From: Paracentrotus lividus
Taxonomy: Eukaryota > Echinodermata > Echinoidea > Camarodonta > Echinidae
Assembly (NCBI GenBank): GCA_940671915.1
Contig: CALNVZ010000641.1
Location: 7,833,872-7,897,871 of the forward strand
Direction: 5' to 3'
DNA: 64,000 nt
Shown: positions 48,900 to 59,906 of the stretch, in pieces
How positions within the stretch are numbered: position 1 is the first letter of the stretch
Layout: each line of letters opens with the position of its first letter
Made by a program: the position numbers and the translations under genes
Notes under the pieces: model-generated
Database searches by the model: none
What the model was told of the DNA's origin: nothing
The model's input: only the letters and a program-made list of their open reading frames with translations

Positions 48900-49335
48900 G
48901 CTAGCCCCCTCCCCCCTCCCTTCTCAGGGGTCAACCATACACGTATGCTTGTTCCCGATTCTTAGAGATACCCCTAAGCCGTGTCAAAATTTACCCCTAT
49001 TACAGGGATTCTGGAATGGAGTACCTTCACATAAATTCCCCCCCCGCCCCTATATCAGCAGGTCTTGAAGGGGAGGTCTAGCAAAATTACTCCCTTTTCA
49101 CATTGCTTTGCGTTTTAGGCACATATTCGGGATCCTATTTCATAGATCTGTCCTCAAAAACGTTGAAAAATACCCCCTATTAAAAAAAAAATAAGGTCGG
49201 GGAAAAAATGCTAAAATCACCTGAATTTGACTTTCTCGGGGATTTTCCTCTCACCTGAGCCCCCTAAAATATACCCTTTTCCGGAGAATCTGAGAATGAG
49301 CATACGTGTTCAATTGACCGCCTGAGTGGGGGCCG
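48900..49335. mobile_element. TIR element, ACACGTATGCT type
   Basis: The left end reads TCAGGGGTCAACCATACACG, then TATGCTTGTTCCCGATTCT. The right end, inverted, reads CTCAGGCGGTCAATTGAACACG, then TATGCTCATTCTCAGATTCT. Inside are runs like TACCCCTATTACAGGG. No ORF of note. Confidence 0.65.
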
Positions 49336-50120
49336 GGCAGCTTATAGCCCTGTGTCACAGTCTATTCCTAAACTATTTCAAATTGTATAAGTTAGAAAGC
49401 ATTAATATAACCGATAACGAATATGTTTACCAGGTTAGGCCTATATATACAACAACACCCATCAATTATACATCCCATTTTCCTATATAGTCTCGAGAAA
49501 AATGCACAAGACCTGTGCTACAACAATGGTATATACCAAGATTCCTATGCATCATTTCATGTGAGACTATTCACACAGCGTACCTAAATTTGAACGGAAA
49601 ACAATCCCCAAAATATTTGCTTGAGGCGATTCTTTTGAACAATAAGGAAAGTTTACAGTTAGCGATAGGAGGTCTTTTCTTAACTGAAAGCGAAATTGGT
49701 AAGTTACCAACTCGCGTAGGCAACCGGCATTGAGTTCGCCGAAACCCAACGGCACACTTTGCCGCTCATCACTCGGGCGACTCGGCAATAAGTACACAGT
49801 CCATTTTGCAACTTTCTGGGAGACAACCTCAATGAGTCATGGAAAATGTCTCATCATATTATTCACCATGGCAAACGAGAAGGGACAGACCGATAAAAGA
49901 AATATTACAGCTAGATTTTGTTTGTCTGATAATAATTTGTAGAATTGCCGTTCGTTGGTTGACTGTACGGGGATACGGTGTCGCCGCATTTTATGTACAG
50001 TTGGCCTAGAACACCCGCCAAGTGGGATATCGGAGGTACTCGCGGCGCATGCCAGACATCTGTATCTGTTAAACATCCCTTATAACCAATCATATATTAT
50101 ACTTACTTATTATCTTACTC

Positions 50121-50130
50121 TTTATTTATT
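50121..50130 (-). terminator. poly(A) signal of the minus-strand membrane-protein gene
   Basis: On the minus strand two overlapping AATAAA hexamers lie about 250-260 bases after the stop codon at 50380. A T-rich plus strand near 50136 follows. This would give a 3' UTR of about 270-290 bases. Confidence 0.45.
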
Positions 50131-50379
50131 CTTATTTTTTTTTTTAGTTTAGTGATTCGGTCTGCATTAGCTGACGAAATATTATGTTCATATTTTACAA
50201 AAGAGCGTTACTTATGTCGGTTGCTACTTTAACCATTACTCCTCCTCTCGAGCAAACAAATAGGGATAAATAACTTTCATCAAAATAACCACTACTATTT
50301 GAGAACAAGTTCAGTGGTGAGAACCAATAGAGGTTATTGCTGAGAACTAGTCTCGCGTCTAGTCATAGTACGTTTGATA

Positions 50380-50514
50380 TTAACAAGTGGGGCATACACA
50401 GCAACTACATTCACAGCATTCCAGCCCTATGAAGCAGTAGACGGTCCCCACTAATGCTGTGAAGAAGGCTACCAGGTTGACTAACGCCATTCCACACACA
50501 ACGATTAGGGATGC
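50380..50514 (-). CDS. last exon of a multi-pass membrane protein, MS4A-like
   Basis: On the minus strand the acceptor (ACATTTTACTTACAG) opens 44 codons and a TAA stop, phase 0. The first 30 residues are a transmembrane helix (ASLIVVCGMALVNLVAFF, then TALVGTVYCFIGL). The protein then ends ECCECSCCVCPTC, with seven Cys in 13 residues, a likely palmitoylated cytosolic tail. With the exons at 55590 and 59720 it makes the TM2-TM3-loop-TM4 part of a four-span protein like MS4A/CD20 relatives, which also use phase-compatible one-helix-per-exon layouts. The poly(A) signal is about 255 bases downstream. Gene structure is seen; the family is inferred from topology only, and a tetraspanin-like or unclassified four-span protein is possible. 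Confidence 0.75.
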   Translation of the reverse strand, partial: ASLIVVCGMALVNLVAFFTALVGTVYCFIGLECCECSCCVCPTC

Positions 50515-50634
50515 CTGTAAGTAAAATGTATTCAATACTTCAAGACAAGTTAAAGGTTTAGTCCCTGATTCGCATGATCACACAAATCGAAGTAGAATGA
50601 AACAATACCATATGTGACCCTCCACCTCAAAACC

Positions 50635-50868
50635 GGACATGATAGCTCAATCGGTTTAAGAGCGCCCGTAAAAAGGTAGCCTTTCTTGCTTTCATGAACG
50701 GGAGGCCGTGAGTTCGAAACCAGGCCGAGTCAAACCAAAGGCTTACAAAAATGGTACCTAAAGTTGTCTTTTAACAATGAACTTGGGGTAATAATAACAT
50801 CATGCAGGGCCCGCTGGGAGAACAATAATTGTCAGAACTGAAGTGGCTACCCTGGGTAAATAAAACGA

Positions 50869-50904
<36 letters not shown>

Positions 50905-50910
50905 CAAAAC
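50635..50910 (+). repeat. tRNA-derived SINE, family S1, with ATT tail
   Basis: A tRNA-like head (GATAGCTCAATCGGTTTAAG; B-box-like GAGTTCGAAACC) is followed by CATGCAGGGCCCGCTGGGAG, GAAGTGGCTACCCTGGGTAA and an ATT microsatellite (50871-50904). It is the most complete tail of the family, 120 bases upstream (on the minus strand) of the last exon of the membrane-protein gene. Confidence 0.8.
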
Positions 50911-51047
50911 CCCTAATAAGTCGCCAATAAGAACAACAGAGTAAACATGGTAAATGACATGCATGATAAGGAGGCCCTTATTTGCATTGGGAAATTGTTG
51001 GTAGCTCTTATGCTAACAGGATATGTAATTGAGTTCACTAAACTACA

Positions 51048-51210
51048 AGGCCCGTATTCTGCTACGCTGACTAGAGTTTTGCTGTGGTACTGAAAGAGTA
51101 CGGATTTTGAAACGAGAATGCAACGCTGGATTGCACGCTTCTCTATGAAGAGTCAGTGAAGCGCGCGTCTAAAAATACAAATCCAGTATGCGATAGCGTC
51201 ATAGCAGACT
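51048..51210. mobile_element. MITE, GGCCCATATTCTGCTA family, copy 1
   Basis: The left end AGGCCCGTATTCTGCTACG is well kept. The right end GATAGCGTCATAGCAGACTT is partly decayed. The better copy is at 58870-59033. Confidence 0.6.
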
Positions 51211-51280
51211 TGATGTGTACAAACATTTGTAAAGAATTCTAAACTAGGGATAGGTGATTTAAAATGTGTTATGGCTTTGC

Positions 51281-51282
<2 letters not shown>

Positions 51283-51319
<37 letters not shown>
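51283..51319. repeat. poly(T) run, 37 bases
   Basis: An uninterrupted T run, possibly the poly(A) of a minus-strand retroposed copy that is no longer recognisable. Confidence 0.9.
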
Positions 51320-51320
<1 letters not shown>

Positions 51321-51610
51321 AGGTAGCTAATTTGTCATTTTTATCGTCACTTTTGAAACTAAAATTTGTGCGAATTTCGCTAAAATAAAGTTTCATTATT
51401 AAACATTCCATCATTATTTGATTGCATATTTTTCAACAAAACCGACACTTTCCTTAGATTTACGAGTCAGCGCCATGACGTTCAAAATAACAAAATCGAC
51501 TGCTGCAAAAAAGCCGATGAGAATCTAAGTTCATAATTTATTCAGAAAAAAAACAATACCATTATGCTTTCCAGCAGAAAATGTAGGCTTACCAATGGCA
51601 CTCAGTGTTA

Positions 51611-53231
51611 GGGGGCCGTCACACTGAGGTCGTTCTATAACGTTCTATAACGTTCTTGCCCGTTCTTAAAAAAATTGCTGAACGGGCTTTGGTCGGGTTA
51701 GAACTTATAACTTTGAAAAATAATTTCTTGAATACGATACTAGGCAGTTCATAAATAGTTCTTATTACGTCTATTCCGTCTTTATCGCGTCCGCAATACG
51801 TTGTTATCCAGTTCAGACCGAGTAAACAGCTCGTTCACTCTATACCGTTCGTAGCACGTCCAAACCGTCACTAAAGTGCCTATGCGCTGCATGATAAAAG
51901 TTAGGTACCATGTTCGTAGTACGTCCTTCTCGTTCAGAGTAAGTCCTACCCGTTTAAGGAACGTTGTCACTACGTTTAATTTTAGATCTGGAAGCCAGTA
52001 AGATTTTTTTTTGAACATGTTTTAAAAAAATCGGAATGCCTTTCCGTTCTCTCCGTTCGGGCCCGTTCGTCAAGTTCGTAAACAGATTGTAAACGGTCTG
52101 TACTAGATTCTAAAAGGTCTGTACTACGTTCAGTCCGTTTGTAAACAGAGTGAGCCCGTTCAACAAGAACTACCAAGAACGCAGTGAGAACTAGCTCGGA
52201 GTGACGGGAATTATGACATGCCGTTCTGTTTAAAAATTGAAACGTATTGCTATCCAAGCCCGTGCTATAAAGTCCTGAGCAGATTGAATAAGTTTCTCAA
52301 GTACGTCCACTCCGTGTGTCATAGATTAGCCCGTTCTGCCAATAATTTCAATAAATGGTAAGAAATTGTTCAGTGTGATAGTAGTATAAGCGATATATCA
52401 AGCTATTGTTGCCACACATTAATTGTTACAATTACAGAGAATCTCAAACTTTTAGAATAAATACGAAAAACGGCCATTGTGTCCGAAAAAGAACGGGTAC
52501 ATTTGACCTAATTATTTCTGGATTAAGATGAACAACGTTCGTATACAGTCCTCAATACGTCCGTCACGTCTTTGCTCTTCTGCAGTCCGTTTGTATCTAG
52601 TTAAATCGGGTGTGAAAATGACCGTTTCCACGACAGAGCCGTCTGAAACATCCAAACCCGTCCCCAGTTAGTTTTCAACCCTCTAATCAGTTTCCAACTC
52701 GTTTCCAATGCGTTTCGTCCCGACCTAACTAGTTCTGGGTCGTTTTCAATCCGTGAAAATCGTTCTTACTCGTTCTTACGTCGACCAAACAGCCTCCAGA
52801 AAGTTCATCTCGTTTTACTCCGTCATTATCCGTGTCTAGAACGTGTTGAAGCAATGCGTGCCCGTTCCATAAAAACCTAGCCCGTTTTTGCCAGACCTCA
52901 TTGCGTCTTCCTACTTTCAAGCTGATAATGAATATATCAGTTGCTCGTTTGTAAGACGTCCTAGCACATCTTTAGAACGATTTAAGTACGGCAATTTCGT
53001 TTGTAGTACGTCCATCTCGTTTCAGGTACGTTGCCACCCCGTTAATTTTAGGACGAGAATGGGCGCCCGATTTTTTTAACACTTTTTTGAAAATCCGACC
53101 GAGCTAGTCCCATGAAGTTCGTAAACAGATCGTAAAGAAGTATTACTACGATCCACCTCAGTTTACACAAAGACTTTGCCGGTCGGCAAAATTGCAAGGA
53201 CGTAGTAGGAACGAGCTCGTGTGACGGTGGT
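51611..53231. repeat. region of ACGTTC/ACGTCC words with TIR-like ends
   Basis: It starts GGGGGCCGTCACACTGAGGT and contains dozens of words such as CGTTCGTAGTACGTCC, CGTTTGTAAACAG and AGTCCGTT. An inverse of the left end occurs at 52190-52209 (GCTCGGAGTGACGGGAA) and again at 53208-53231 (GAGCTCGTGTGACGGTGG). The blocks 51909-51995 and 52998-53065 are diverged copies. So there are two related elements side by side, or one inside the other, built from the same short motifs. Confidence 0.65.
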
Positions 53232-53236
53232 ATTAA

Positions 53237-53814
53237 AGGGGACCGATACCCAGGAATAATAATTTTGTAAGAAAGAGCACAATCAGAGAGCAATTAAAAA
53301 AAAATTTCATCAAAAATCGGTTGTAAATAAGAAAGTTATGGAAGTTTGAAAAGTCTCGTTTTCACTTCTATGGGGATCCTCAAACTGGCAACATCAGCTT
53401 CAAAATTGGCCGATTTTATGGACAATCTCAGTGTTTTTGTACACAAATTTTCAGATTTTCCCATTTTCTTTCAAAATATGTCTTACCTCCTTTCTGAGCT
53501 CACATATATTGTGTGAAATATATTTTTCCATGACATATATTATTTTGAGCTCAAAGTAAATATAAACATATTTTGAAAAAATGGGGAAAATCTGAAAATT
53601 TGAGTACAAAACATGGAGAGTTGTCCATAAAATCGGCCATTTTGAAGCTTGATGTTGCCAATTTGAGGATCCCCATAGAAGGTAAAACGAGACTTTTCAA
53701 ACTTCCATAACTCTCTGATTTTATAACCGATTTTGATGAATTTTTTATTTAAATTGCTCCTCTCATTATGCTCCTTCCCATGAAAGTGATTATTTCCTTG
53801 GGTATTGGTTTCCT
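53237..53814. mobile_element. 578-bp palindromic element with TTAA flanks
   Basis: The left end AGGGGACCGATACCCAGGAA is mirrored at the right end (TTCCTTGGGTATTGGTTTCCT). The arms match over about 270 bases, for example AAACTGGCAACATCAGCTTC against GAAGCTTGATGTTGCCAATT. The centre around 53510-53545 is also palindromic. TTAA lies outside both ends (53233-53236 and 53815-53818). No transposase. This is a TTAA-inserting foldback MITE. Confidence 0.9.
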
Positions 53815-53879
53815 TTAAGTGCAAGCAAGAGGTCCTGCTACTAACAAAAGATTGTTGCATCACTATTTCTATGGATTTC

Positions 53880-54850
53880 CGGTTTAATCCTGTGCGTTTC
53901 ATTGTAAAAGAAACTTGCTCCAGGAAAAGAATTGTGCTGTGCTCCAGCGCAAAATTTGTGCTGGAAGTCTTTCGTCATTGCGCGGTGCTACTGTGCGATC
54001 CATTTAAAAAAAAAAAACTTCGTACAACTCTAGTCAGCATAGTAGAATACAGGACCAAGTGTTTGGTATCACTACTAGAAAGCATGAAATATCTAGTTTC
54101 AGAAAGCACATATCAAAAACCAAAATGTGAGTTCTGGCGACTAATTGGTGGTTTTGGGCCGGATTGTCACATATGTTATTTTGCCAAAAATGTTCAATTA
54201 AAGATAGAATCAAGATTTTAAGGTCAATTTCTGACACCTACAATTAACATTTCACCTTCTAAAATAGATTAATATTTGAATTCCTAATTACATATATTCT
54301 GTCTCTTTTAAGCACATAGACACATGCAGTTATGTGACTATGTGATTATAATATGCACTCTACATAAAACGTTTAATTATTATTAACTACTAGAATGGAA
54401 ATAATGACTTGACGCAAGACACATGTCATGATCAGGTCATGCTAACGCATTCCAGTTATACCTCGTAACGTATTTAGTTCACATAAAAGCACTTTACGGA
54501 TTGAATCAATGTTGCAACAAGCCAAAATGACGAGCTGTAAGTTAGTCATTGGCAACTATTAAAGAAGATTGAAACAAAAACAACAACAACAGAATGTGGG
54601 CCGCGGCAATTACTAAAATCAAAGGCTGTGTATATATTTCCCGGCATATTCTAGTAGGTTAATGGGTGAACAAAATGTAATATGATATCTATTTGTTTTT
54701 ACCAAAATAAGACAGACTGAAATTAATTTAATCCAAATCCGACCCTCATGCCAAATCTGAAAAGAATTGGTGCTGCTTTGCATAGGCAAGTGATGAAAGG
54801 GCAATGTTAATAGTAACCTTTGGCAAGTCTTATGAACAAAGAGATACGAG
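53880..54850. other. no gene seen
   Basis: AT-rich DNA with one 138-codon open frame at 53805-54221 that begins inside the foldback element and shows no motif; taken as chance. Confidence 0.45.
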
Positions 54851-54859
54851 TGTCGAAAT

Positions 54860-55030
54860 AAACACACACACACAACGCACACACACGCACTCTCTCTCTC
54901 ACACACACACATACACACACACACAACACACACACAAAACACACACCCACACCCACAACACACACACTCACATACCCACACATACACACAACGCGCACAT
55001 AAAACGCACACAAACACATACACACACACT
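54860..55030. repeat. CA microsatellite
   Basis: A compound CA tract of about 170 bases. The three ORFs over it on both strands are low-complexity shadows. Confidence 0.95.
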
Positions 55031-55457
55031 CTGAAAATTTATTATATATGGTTTATTTTCAGAGGTTTGTGACATTAATATTGAAAGAGGGATTGGTCCG
55101 AGTCTTCTTTTGTTCCAACCTTCAAAGATATCAGGGTCTCTGAATAGACATTAGTGTGCTTTCGATTTGCACGTCCGACGGAATCTGAGACATGAAAATT
55201 ACTATGTATCACGACGCAGCTTAGGTCGGTCGTCGGCATGGAAAACCATTTCGATTATCTCGACGAGACGACATCATTTATGGATGAAATGAAGTTGCGT
55301 CGTAGTCACAACCTGGATTTACTCCAAAGACGGTCGTAGCTAGGATTTGAGGCACGACCTGAAAATTTTCTTAACGCAGGCGCAGAAGAACCAACATTTA
55401 AAAATGTGCATAGCCCATCCCATATCACATATCATTCTGGGGCCGAATGCCTATAAA

Positions 55458-55480
55458 AACAACAACAACAACAACAACAG
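55458..55480. repeat. AAC microsatellite
   Basis: About seven AAC units, 110 bases beyond the donor of the exon at 55590 (minus strand). Confidence 0.9.
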
Positions 55481-55589
55481 CCGCTTTGCCCTTTTCTGTA
55501 CAGTGTTTTACGTACGAACATTAGCAAAACAACTGTTTTTTTTATCTGTATTTTTTTGTCTGTTTCTCAAAAATAAAAATGCCACTTAC

Positions 55590-55733
55590 CCTTGGATTTC
55601 CTTGGGTGTCGAACAGGTTGTCGTATACAGTGCTTTCTTGATTGACTTCTGAAAATATCTCTGATGAATAATACACCAAGCATCCACAGGCGAGCAGAGT
55701 TGATAAAATACATGCAATCAGGTTCGTCACAAC
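55590..55733 (-). CDS. exon of the membrane protein: third helix and loop
   Basis: On the minus strand an acceptor (ATTATGTATAG) opens 48 codons that end at a consensus donor (AAGG then GTAAGT), phase 0 at both ends. The first 22 residues form a helix (VVTNLIACILSTLLACGCLV). A 25-residue loop rich in Ser, Asn and acidic residues follows (SEIFSEVNQEST, then VYDNLFDTQGNPR), without Cys or an NXS/T site. It joins in frame to the exon at 59720 before it and the last exon at 50380 after it. A loop between helices three and four with both termini cytosolic fits MS4A-type topology. The pyrimidine tract of the acceptor is poor (ATT repeat); the donor and frame are strong. Confidence 0.75.
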
Positions 55734-55749
55734 CTATACATAATAATAA

Positions 55750-56065
55750 TAATATAGGTTTCCCAGCTCAATTTCATCATTTCCTCACTCAATTCCATTT
55801 ATGTGCATTCAAATTCCCGCAGCTGCCGCGTTCGTGCCGGTTGGTTCATACAAATTTTCAATTCGAGCAATTGAATTCATTTACGTGCACGCATATTTTC
55901 GTTTGGCGCACTCGGTTTCATTTATCGGCACTAAGATTTTCGTTCGGTGCACCAACTTCCCTTTTCTTTTATTAAATTTAAAACGAAACGGCGATGGGTT
56001 TGTTTTGCGGCAAACAATTTCATTAATAGGAATCCTATTTCCTAATTTGTGCACTGAATTTAATT
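55750..56065 (+). repeat. repeat, one half of an inverted pair
   Basis: Diverged units with words such as CAATTTCATTTATCGGCAC, TTTTCGTTCGGTGCACCAA and GCGGCAAACAATTTC. The region 56950-57275 carries the same sequence in inverse orientation. Confidence 0.65.
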
Positions 56066-56949
56066 AAACTTTTTAATTGTCAGAATTATGACCATTTTAT
56101 ACGCTCCTCATCTGTTAAGTGCGAGGTTGTGGAGGTATATAATCTCCCATTTTGTGATCTTATCGTATTATACCTTAATTTATTATTATTATTTTTTTTT
56201 TTTTACTTAATCCATATCTCGAGCACTCATCCCTTTCACAAACTCTCTCTTATTCCCTCTTCTTTCCCTCATAAAACAAGTATTCCATATCAAGTTATCC
56301 CTTATCCCATATCACATGCACGAAATGCTATATGTCGAGTTTCTGCTTCTTTTTTTTTGTTTTTTTGTTTTTTTTTTTTTTGTATTGCATTTTTCTTTCT
56401 TCAATTGTGGCATTGAACACTCAAAATGGACTCAAAAATTAAATATGACTCTATCATATTCATGCAGTGTACGAATTCCTCACATGAAATCGTCAGGCAA
56501 GACAGTATTTGTAATTTCCCGATGTGCATTTATTTATGTTGTATGATATGCAATACACATGTTTAATTTGGTCATTATGAATGATACTTTTCAACCATTA
56601 ATCTCCTGACGAGCAAGGCATATCTCGGCATGTTAACTTGAAATGTTAACATGAAATACGTCTATATCTAACAAAATTAATCTGCCATTAAATTGCAAAA
56701 CTGGAATAAGTACAGACTAGCAGTGGAAGGCTAGGGCCTACTATGAAATGACTGCAACAACTTACACTTGCTGGACCTACGTCACAAAAACCTTGATGGA
56801 CCCGTTAAAGTGTGTTTAACAGACAGTGTAATCATTTGGTACAAACATCAACCTCAAATTAAGGAATGTTTTGTTTATATACTGTGTCGATACAGACTCC
56901 CCCCCCCCCAAAAAAAGGGTTATTTTACAAGCCTGTAAGGATAAGTGAC

Positions 56950-57275
56950 CTGAGCTTTCATAGATTTACGATTAAAATTTCAAATCGTATGCACTTATTT
57001 GCAAATTGTTTGCCTATTCGTGAATTTGTTTGAACGAAGAACGGAAAATTATGCCGAAGCCAGCTGTAAATTAAAACGAGTGCTCCTAATGTGAATTCGG
57101 GTGAATGCTTTATATTATCGTTTGCTAGGACAGGGAATTTGAGTGAATAAAATGAACTTGAGTGACGATACGGTAGCGCGGTCGCAACTTGTGTTAAATT
57201 GTTTGATCCAAATGTGAAATTGATTGAACGAAAGATGAAATTGAGCGGCAAAACCTATATTTGTTATCTTCCACC
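56950..57275 (-). repeat. repeat, other half of the inverted pair
   Basis: The complement reads ATATAGGTTTTGCCGCTCAA near its start and GGCAAACAATTTGCAAATAA near its end, which parallels 55750-56065. The two halves are separated by about 890 bases that show nothing else but a C/A run at 56899. Confidence 0.65.
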
Positions 57276-57287
57276 TACTAATGCGGC

Positions 57288-57492
57288 AGTCACATGTCCA
57301 CAACGCATGACCAGCGCATTGGAATTTGTGAAAATTACCGACAACGCGCACACTGAGCGTAAACGTAAACAACACATATTAAAATACGCAACAAATTCAC
57401 AGCGTTGGCATAGCGCGCTGGACGAATGAGTAACGCACACCCAGCGCATACTGCGCGTTGGCCATGCGTCGTACATTTGACTGCGCCATTAG
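57288..57492. mobile_element. MITE, CTAATGCGGC type, second copy
   Basis: The left end CTAATGCGGCAGTCACATGT pairs with the right end ACATTTGACTGCGCCATTAG. Inside are CAGCGCA/GCGTTG words. It abuts the repeat at 56950-57275. Confidence 0.75.
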
Positions 57493-57588
57493 AATATAGC
57501 AGTGCGATTTGTCAAAACTTCACCGCGTGATAAATGTCAGTTTGACCCGTCGATCATCCTAGCAGAAAAGTACGTTGCACCGTGTAGA

Positions 57589-58107
57589 TACACTCGAAAA
57601 ACTGAAGTGCTGTTTTTAGCTCTTCAAGGGCTGAAATCAGCACTTTTTAAGTGATTGCATAGTGACTGCACTCAAAGTGCTGTTTTAGCACTTTCACGTG
57701 AGCTGAATTTTCAGTTAAAATGGGCAAAAACGGCGTGACTTCGTTGGGATTCGAACCTGGGTCCCCTGCATGAGAAGCGCTGACGAGCACGTTAGACCAA
57801 TTCACATCTCACGGTTGCTAGCAGATCATATTGTTGCATGATGAACTTTCTTCAAATTTGCCATAATCATCTACTATGCTGTCATAATTAAAACCAGTTA
57901 GCGAGATCTCCGTTGGTCTATTGGTAACGTCAGCGGTACTCTTCCATGTCTAGGTGAACCCGGTTTGAATCCCGAACATGAACATTTTTTGTTGATAAAT
58001 TAGCACTTGTGTAAGTGCTAAAACAGCACTTCAGGTGCTAATTTATCACTTCAAGTGCAGTCACTATACGAGCACTTATAAATTAGCACTTCAGTTTTTA
58101 GAGTGTA
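57589..58107. mobile_element. TIR element carrying two opposed tRNA-like sequences
   Basis: The left end TACACTCGAAAAACTGAAGT pairs with the right end ACTTCAGTTTTTAGAGTGTA with one mismatch. Inner flanks are full of AAGTGCTAAAACAGCACTT words. In the middle, a minus-strand tRNA-like segment (57732-57812, B box GGTTCGAATCCC) stands head-to-head with a plus-strand one (57900-57980, A box TGGTCTATTGGTAACGTC, B box GGTTTGAATCCC). No transposase. Confidence 0.8.
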
Positions 58108-58254
58108 CTTTCTCTACAAAACATTTGACGGAGGAAGGATAACAGTTAAAGCACGAAACATTTAATAATTATATTTTTCATTAATAATAACATGTTTCAC
58201 AACATCAAATATACACATAATCTAGAGGGGGACGGGCGGATCCAGCATTTTGGA

Positions 58255-58440
58255 TATGTTGGCGCAATCAGTAGAGCATCATGCCTCATGAACGGGAGAC
58301 CGTAGGTTCGATCCCCGGTCGAGTTCTACAAAAGACTTGAAAATGGGACCGTCTGCCTTCTCTCCAGGCGCTTGGTATTTCCAAATGGAGAGGGGTAATA
58401 ATAAAGTTATGTTATGCAGGGCCCGCTGGGAGATACCCTA
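58255..58440 (+). repeat. tRNA-derived SINE, family S1
   Basis: Head with A box TGGCGCAATCAGTAGAGC and B box GGTTCGATCCCC, body with GGGACCGTCTGCCTTCTCTC, then ATGCAGGGCCCGCTGGGAG. The tRNA-like part is the best kept of the family. Confidence 0.85.
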
Positions 58441-58869
58441 TGCTCATAAATAATGAGAGCGCGCAGAACATGCTGAAAATGTTTGATGTTTCAACTCGAA
58501 AATAATGCATTTTAAGCGCAATTTGTTACTATGCTCATAAAAAAGATACGTCATTTATTTAAAATGCGAGCGCGAAACGCGAGCCGATTTTTTTTTTATT
58601 TTTTTTTATTTTTTTTTTGTGTGTTGATATATCAACCTGAAAACATTGCAATTTAAGCTTGTTTTTGTGCTATTCCTATAAAGAAGATATTCATCTAAAA
58701 AATGCGAAGGAATTGCGAGCTGAATTTTTTTTGTTGTATCAACCTGAAAATAGTGCATTTTGCGCGCTTCATGTTTGTGCTATGTTCAAGAGGAAAATTA
58801 TCTCATTCAACATTTTCGATCTTGCTCCCCCTCAAATCCTGGATTAGTGCCTGATTTTTATTAACTCAT

Positions 58870-59033
58870 AGGCCCATATTCTGCTACGGAGACTGAGTTT
58901 GGATGCGTCGCAAGTTCGTAAAATCTATATTGTGCAATGAACTGCTATCCTTTTGTCTGATGCGGGTCAGACAATAGAGTTGTACAAGATTGCCACGCAT
59001 ACAAACTTAGTCTTCATAGCAGAATATGGGCCT
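58870..59033. mobile_element. MITE, GGCCCATATTCTGCTA family, copy 2
   Basis: The left end AGGCCCATATTCTGCTACGG is mirrored at the right (ATAGCAGAATATGGGCCT), continued by GAGACTGAGTTT against AAACTTAGTCTT. 164 bp. Confidence 0.85.
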
Positions 59034-59039
59034 TCGAGT

Positions 59040-59715
59040 CTACCACATTAGAAGGAAACAAATATATTATTCATGGTTTATTTCAAATTGTATCTTGCAG
59101 CCGTTGGCTGGATTGCACATAATTTACATTAAAAAAAAAGATACAAACAAGGTACATACATAATCAACGTATAAGTATGATAAACTTTACAAACCATAAC
59201 AATATATCTCATTAAAAATCTTGATACAAATGAGAAGAAGAATAAAATTCCATGGAGAGAATGAAAACAATTTAATATCGATTAGACAGATGCGGTACTT
59301 TGATTGCAGGGATTGTGGTTTTCAGATATATGCAACAATGATACTTTAGCAGAAATATATTTGATTAAATTAAATAATTTAGCAAAAAGGTAAATACTAG
59401 GTGCACAAAATGCTTTACATACTGGGTCAAGGAATGTGCAATATCAAATTAACAAAATTTTTATAGTTGAGCTATGTTGGAATTAGTATAGATTTACCAA
59501 TAACTTTAACTTTAACTCTAGAAATAAAACAAAAACAAAGGAAATTAGCAATAATTAACGACTGTTGTATATTTTTAACCAAACTTGTCAAATGTAATGT
59601 ATGGGTGCGGCTAATGACCTTTTAAGAATATGATAATAGAACGGGGAAAAGAAAAGAAGACAAACGAGAATAATCATAAAACTCTCTATTACTGATTTTG
59701 CTTTATAACGTTTGC
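59040..59715. other. no gene seen
   Basis: AT-rich DNA, intronic to the minus-strand membrane-protein gene; no recognised repeat. Confidence 0.45.
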
Positions 59716-59719
59716 TTAC

Positions 59720-59776
59720 CATACATGTACATTTGCACATCGACACCAGGGCAAAAATGCCGGTCACAACGAAGAT
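59720..59776 (-). CDS. exon of the membrane protein: end of the second helix
   Basis: On the minus strand a good acceptor (CGCGTTTGTATTTCAG) opens 19 codons (IFVVTGIFALVSMCKCTCM) that end at a donor (ATG then GTAAGC). It is 57 bases, phase 0 at both ends. It is a hydrophobic segment closed by a short Cys/Lys-rich turn, as expected for a helix followed by a cytosolic loop. The next exon in the transcript is 55590-55733. The exon(s) for the N-terminus and first helix were not found up to the right edge, so the gene's 5' end must be beyond 64000. Confidence 0.72.
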
Positions 59777-59906
59777 CTGAAATACAAACGCGAAAATATT
59801 ATTTTACCAATTTAATAATGGGACAAAATCAATGCAAGTTATTCTTTTACTGCTTAGTTAACTAAACTTTTGTGCCAAGAATGTGTGACTTTTTAAGATG
59901 GCACTC

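Noticed and set aside
57732..57980. Functional tRNA genes
   Set aside because: A and B boxes are present but the arms do not form a proper cloverleaf by eye, and both lie inside a TIR element.
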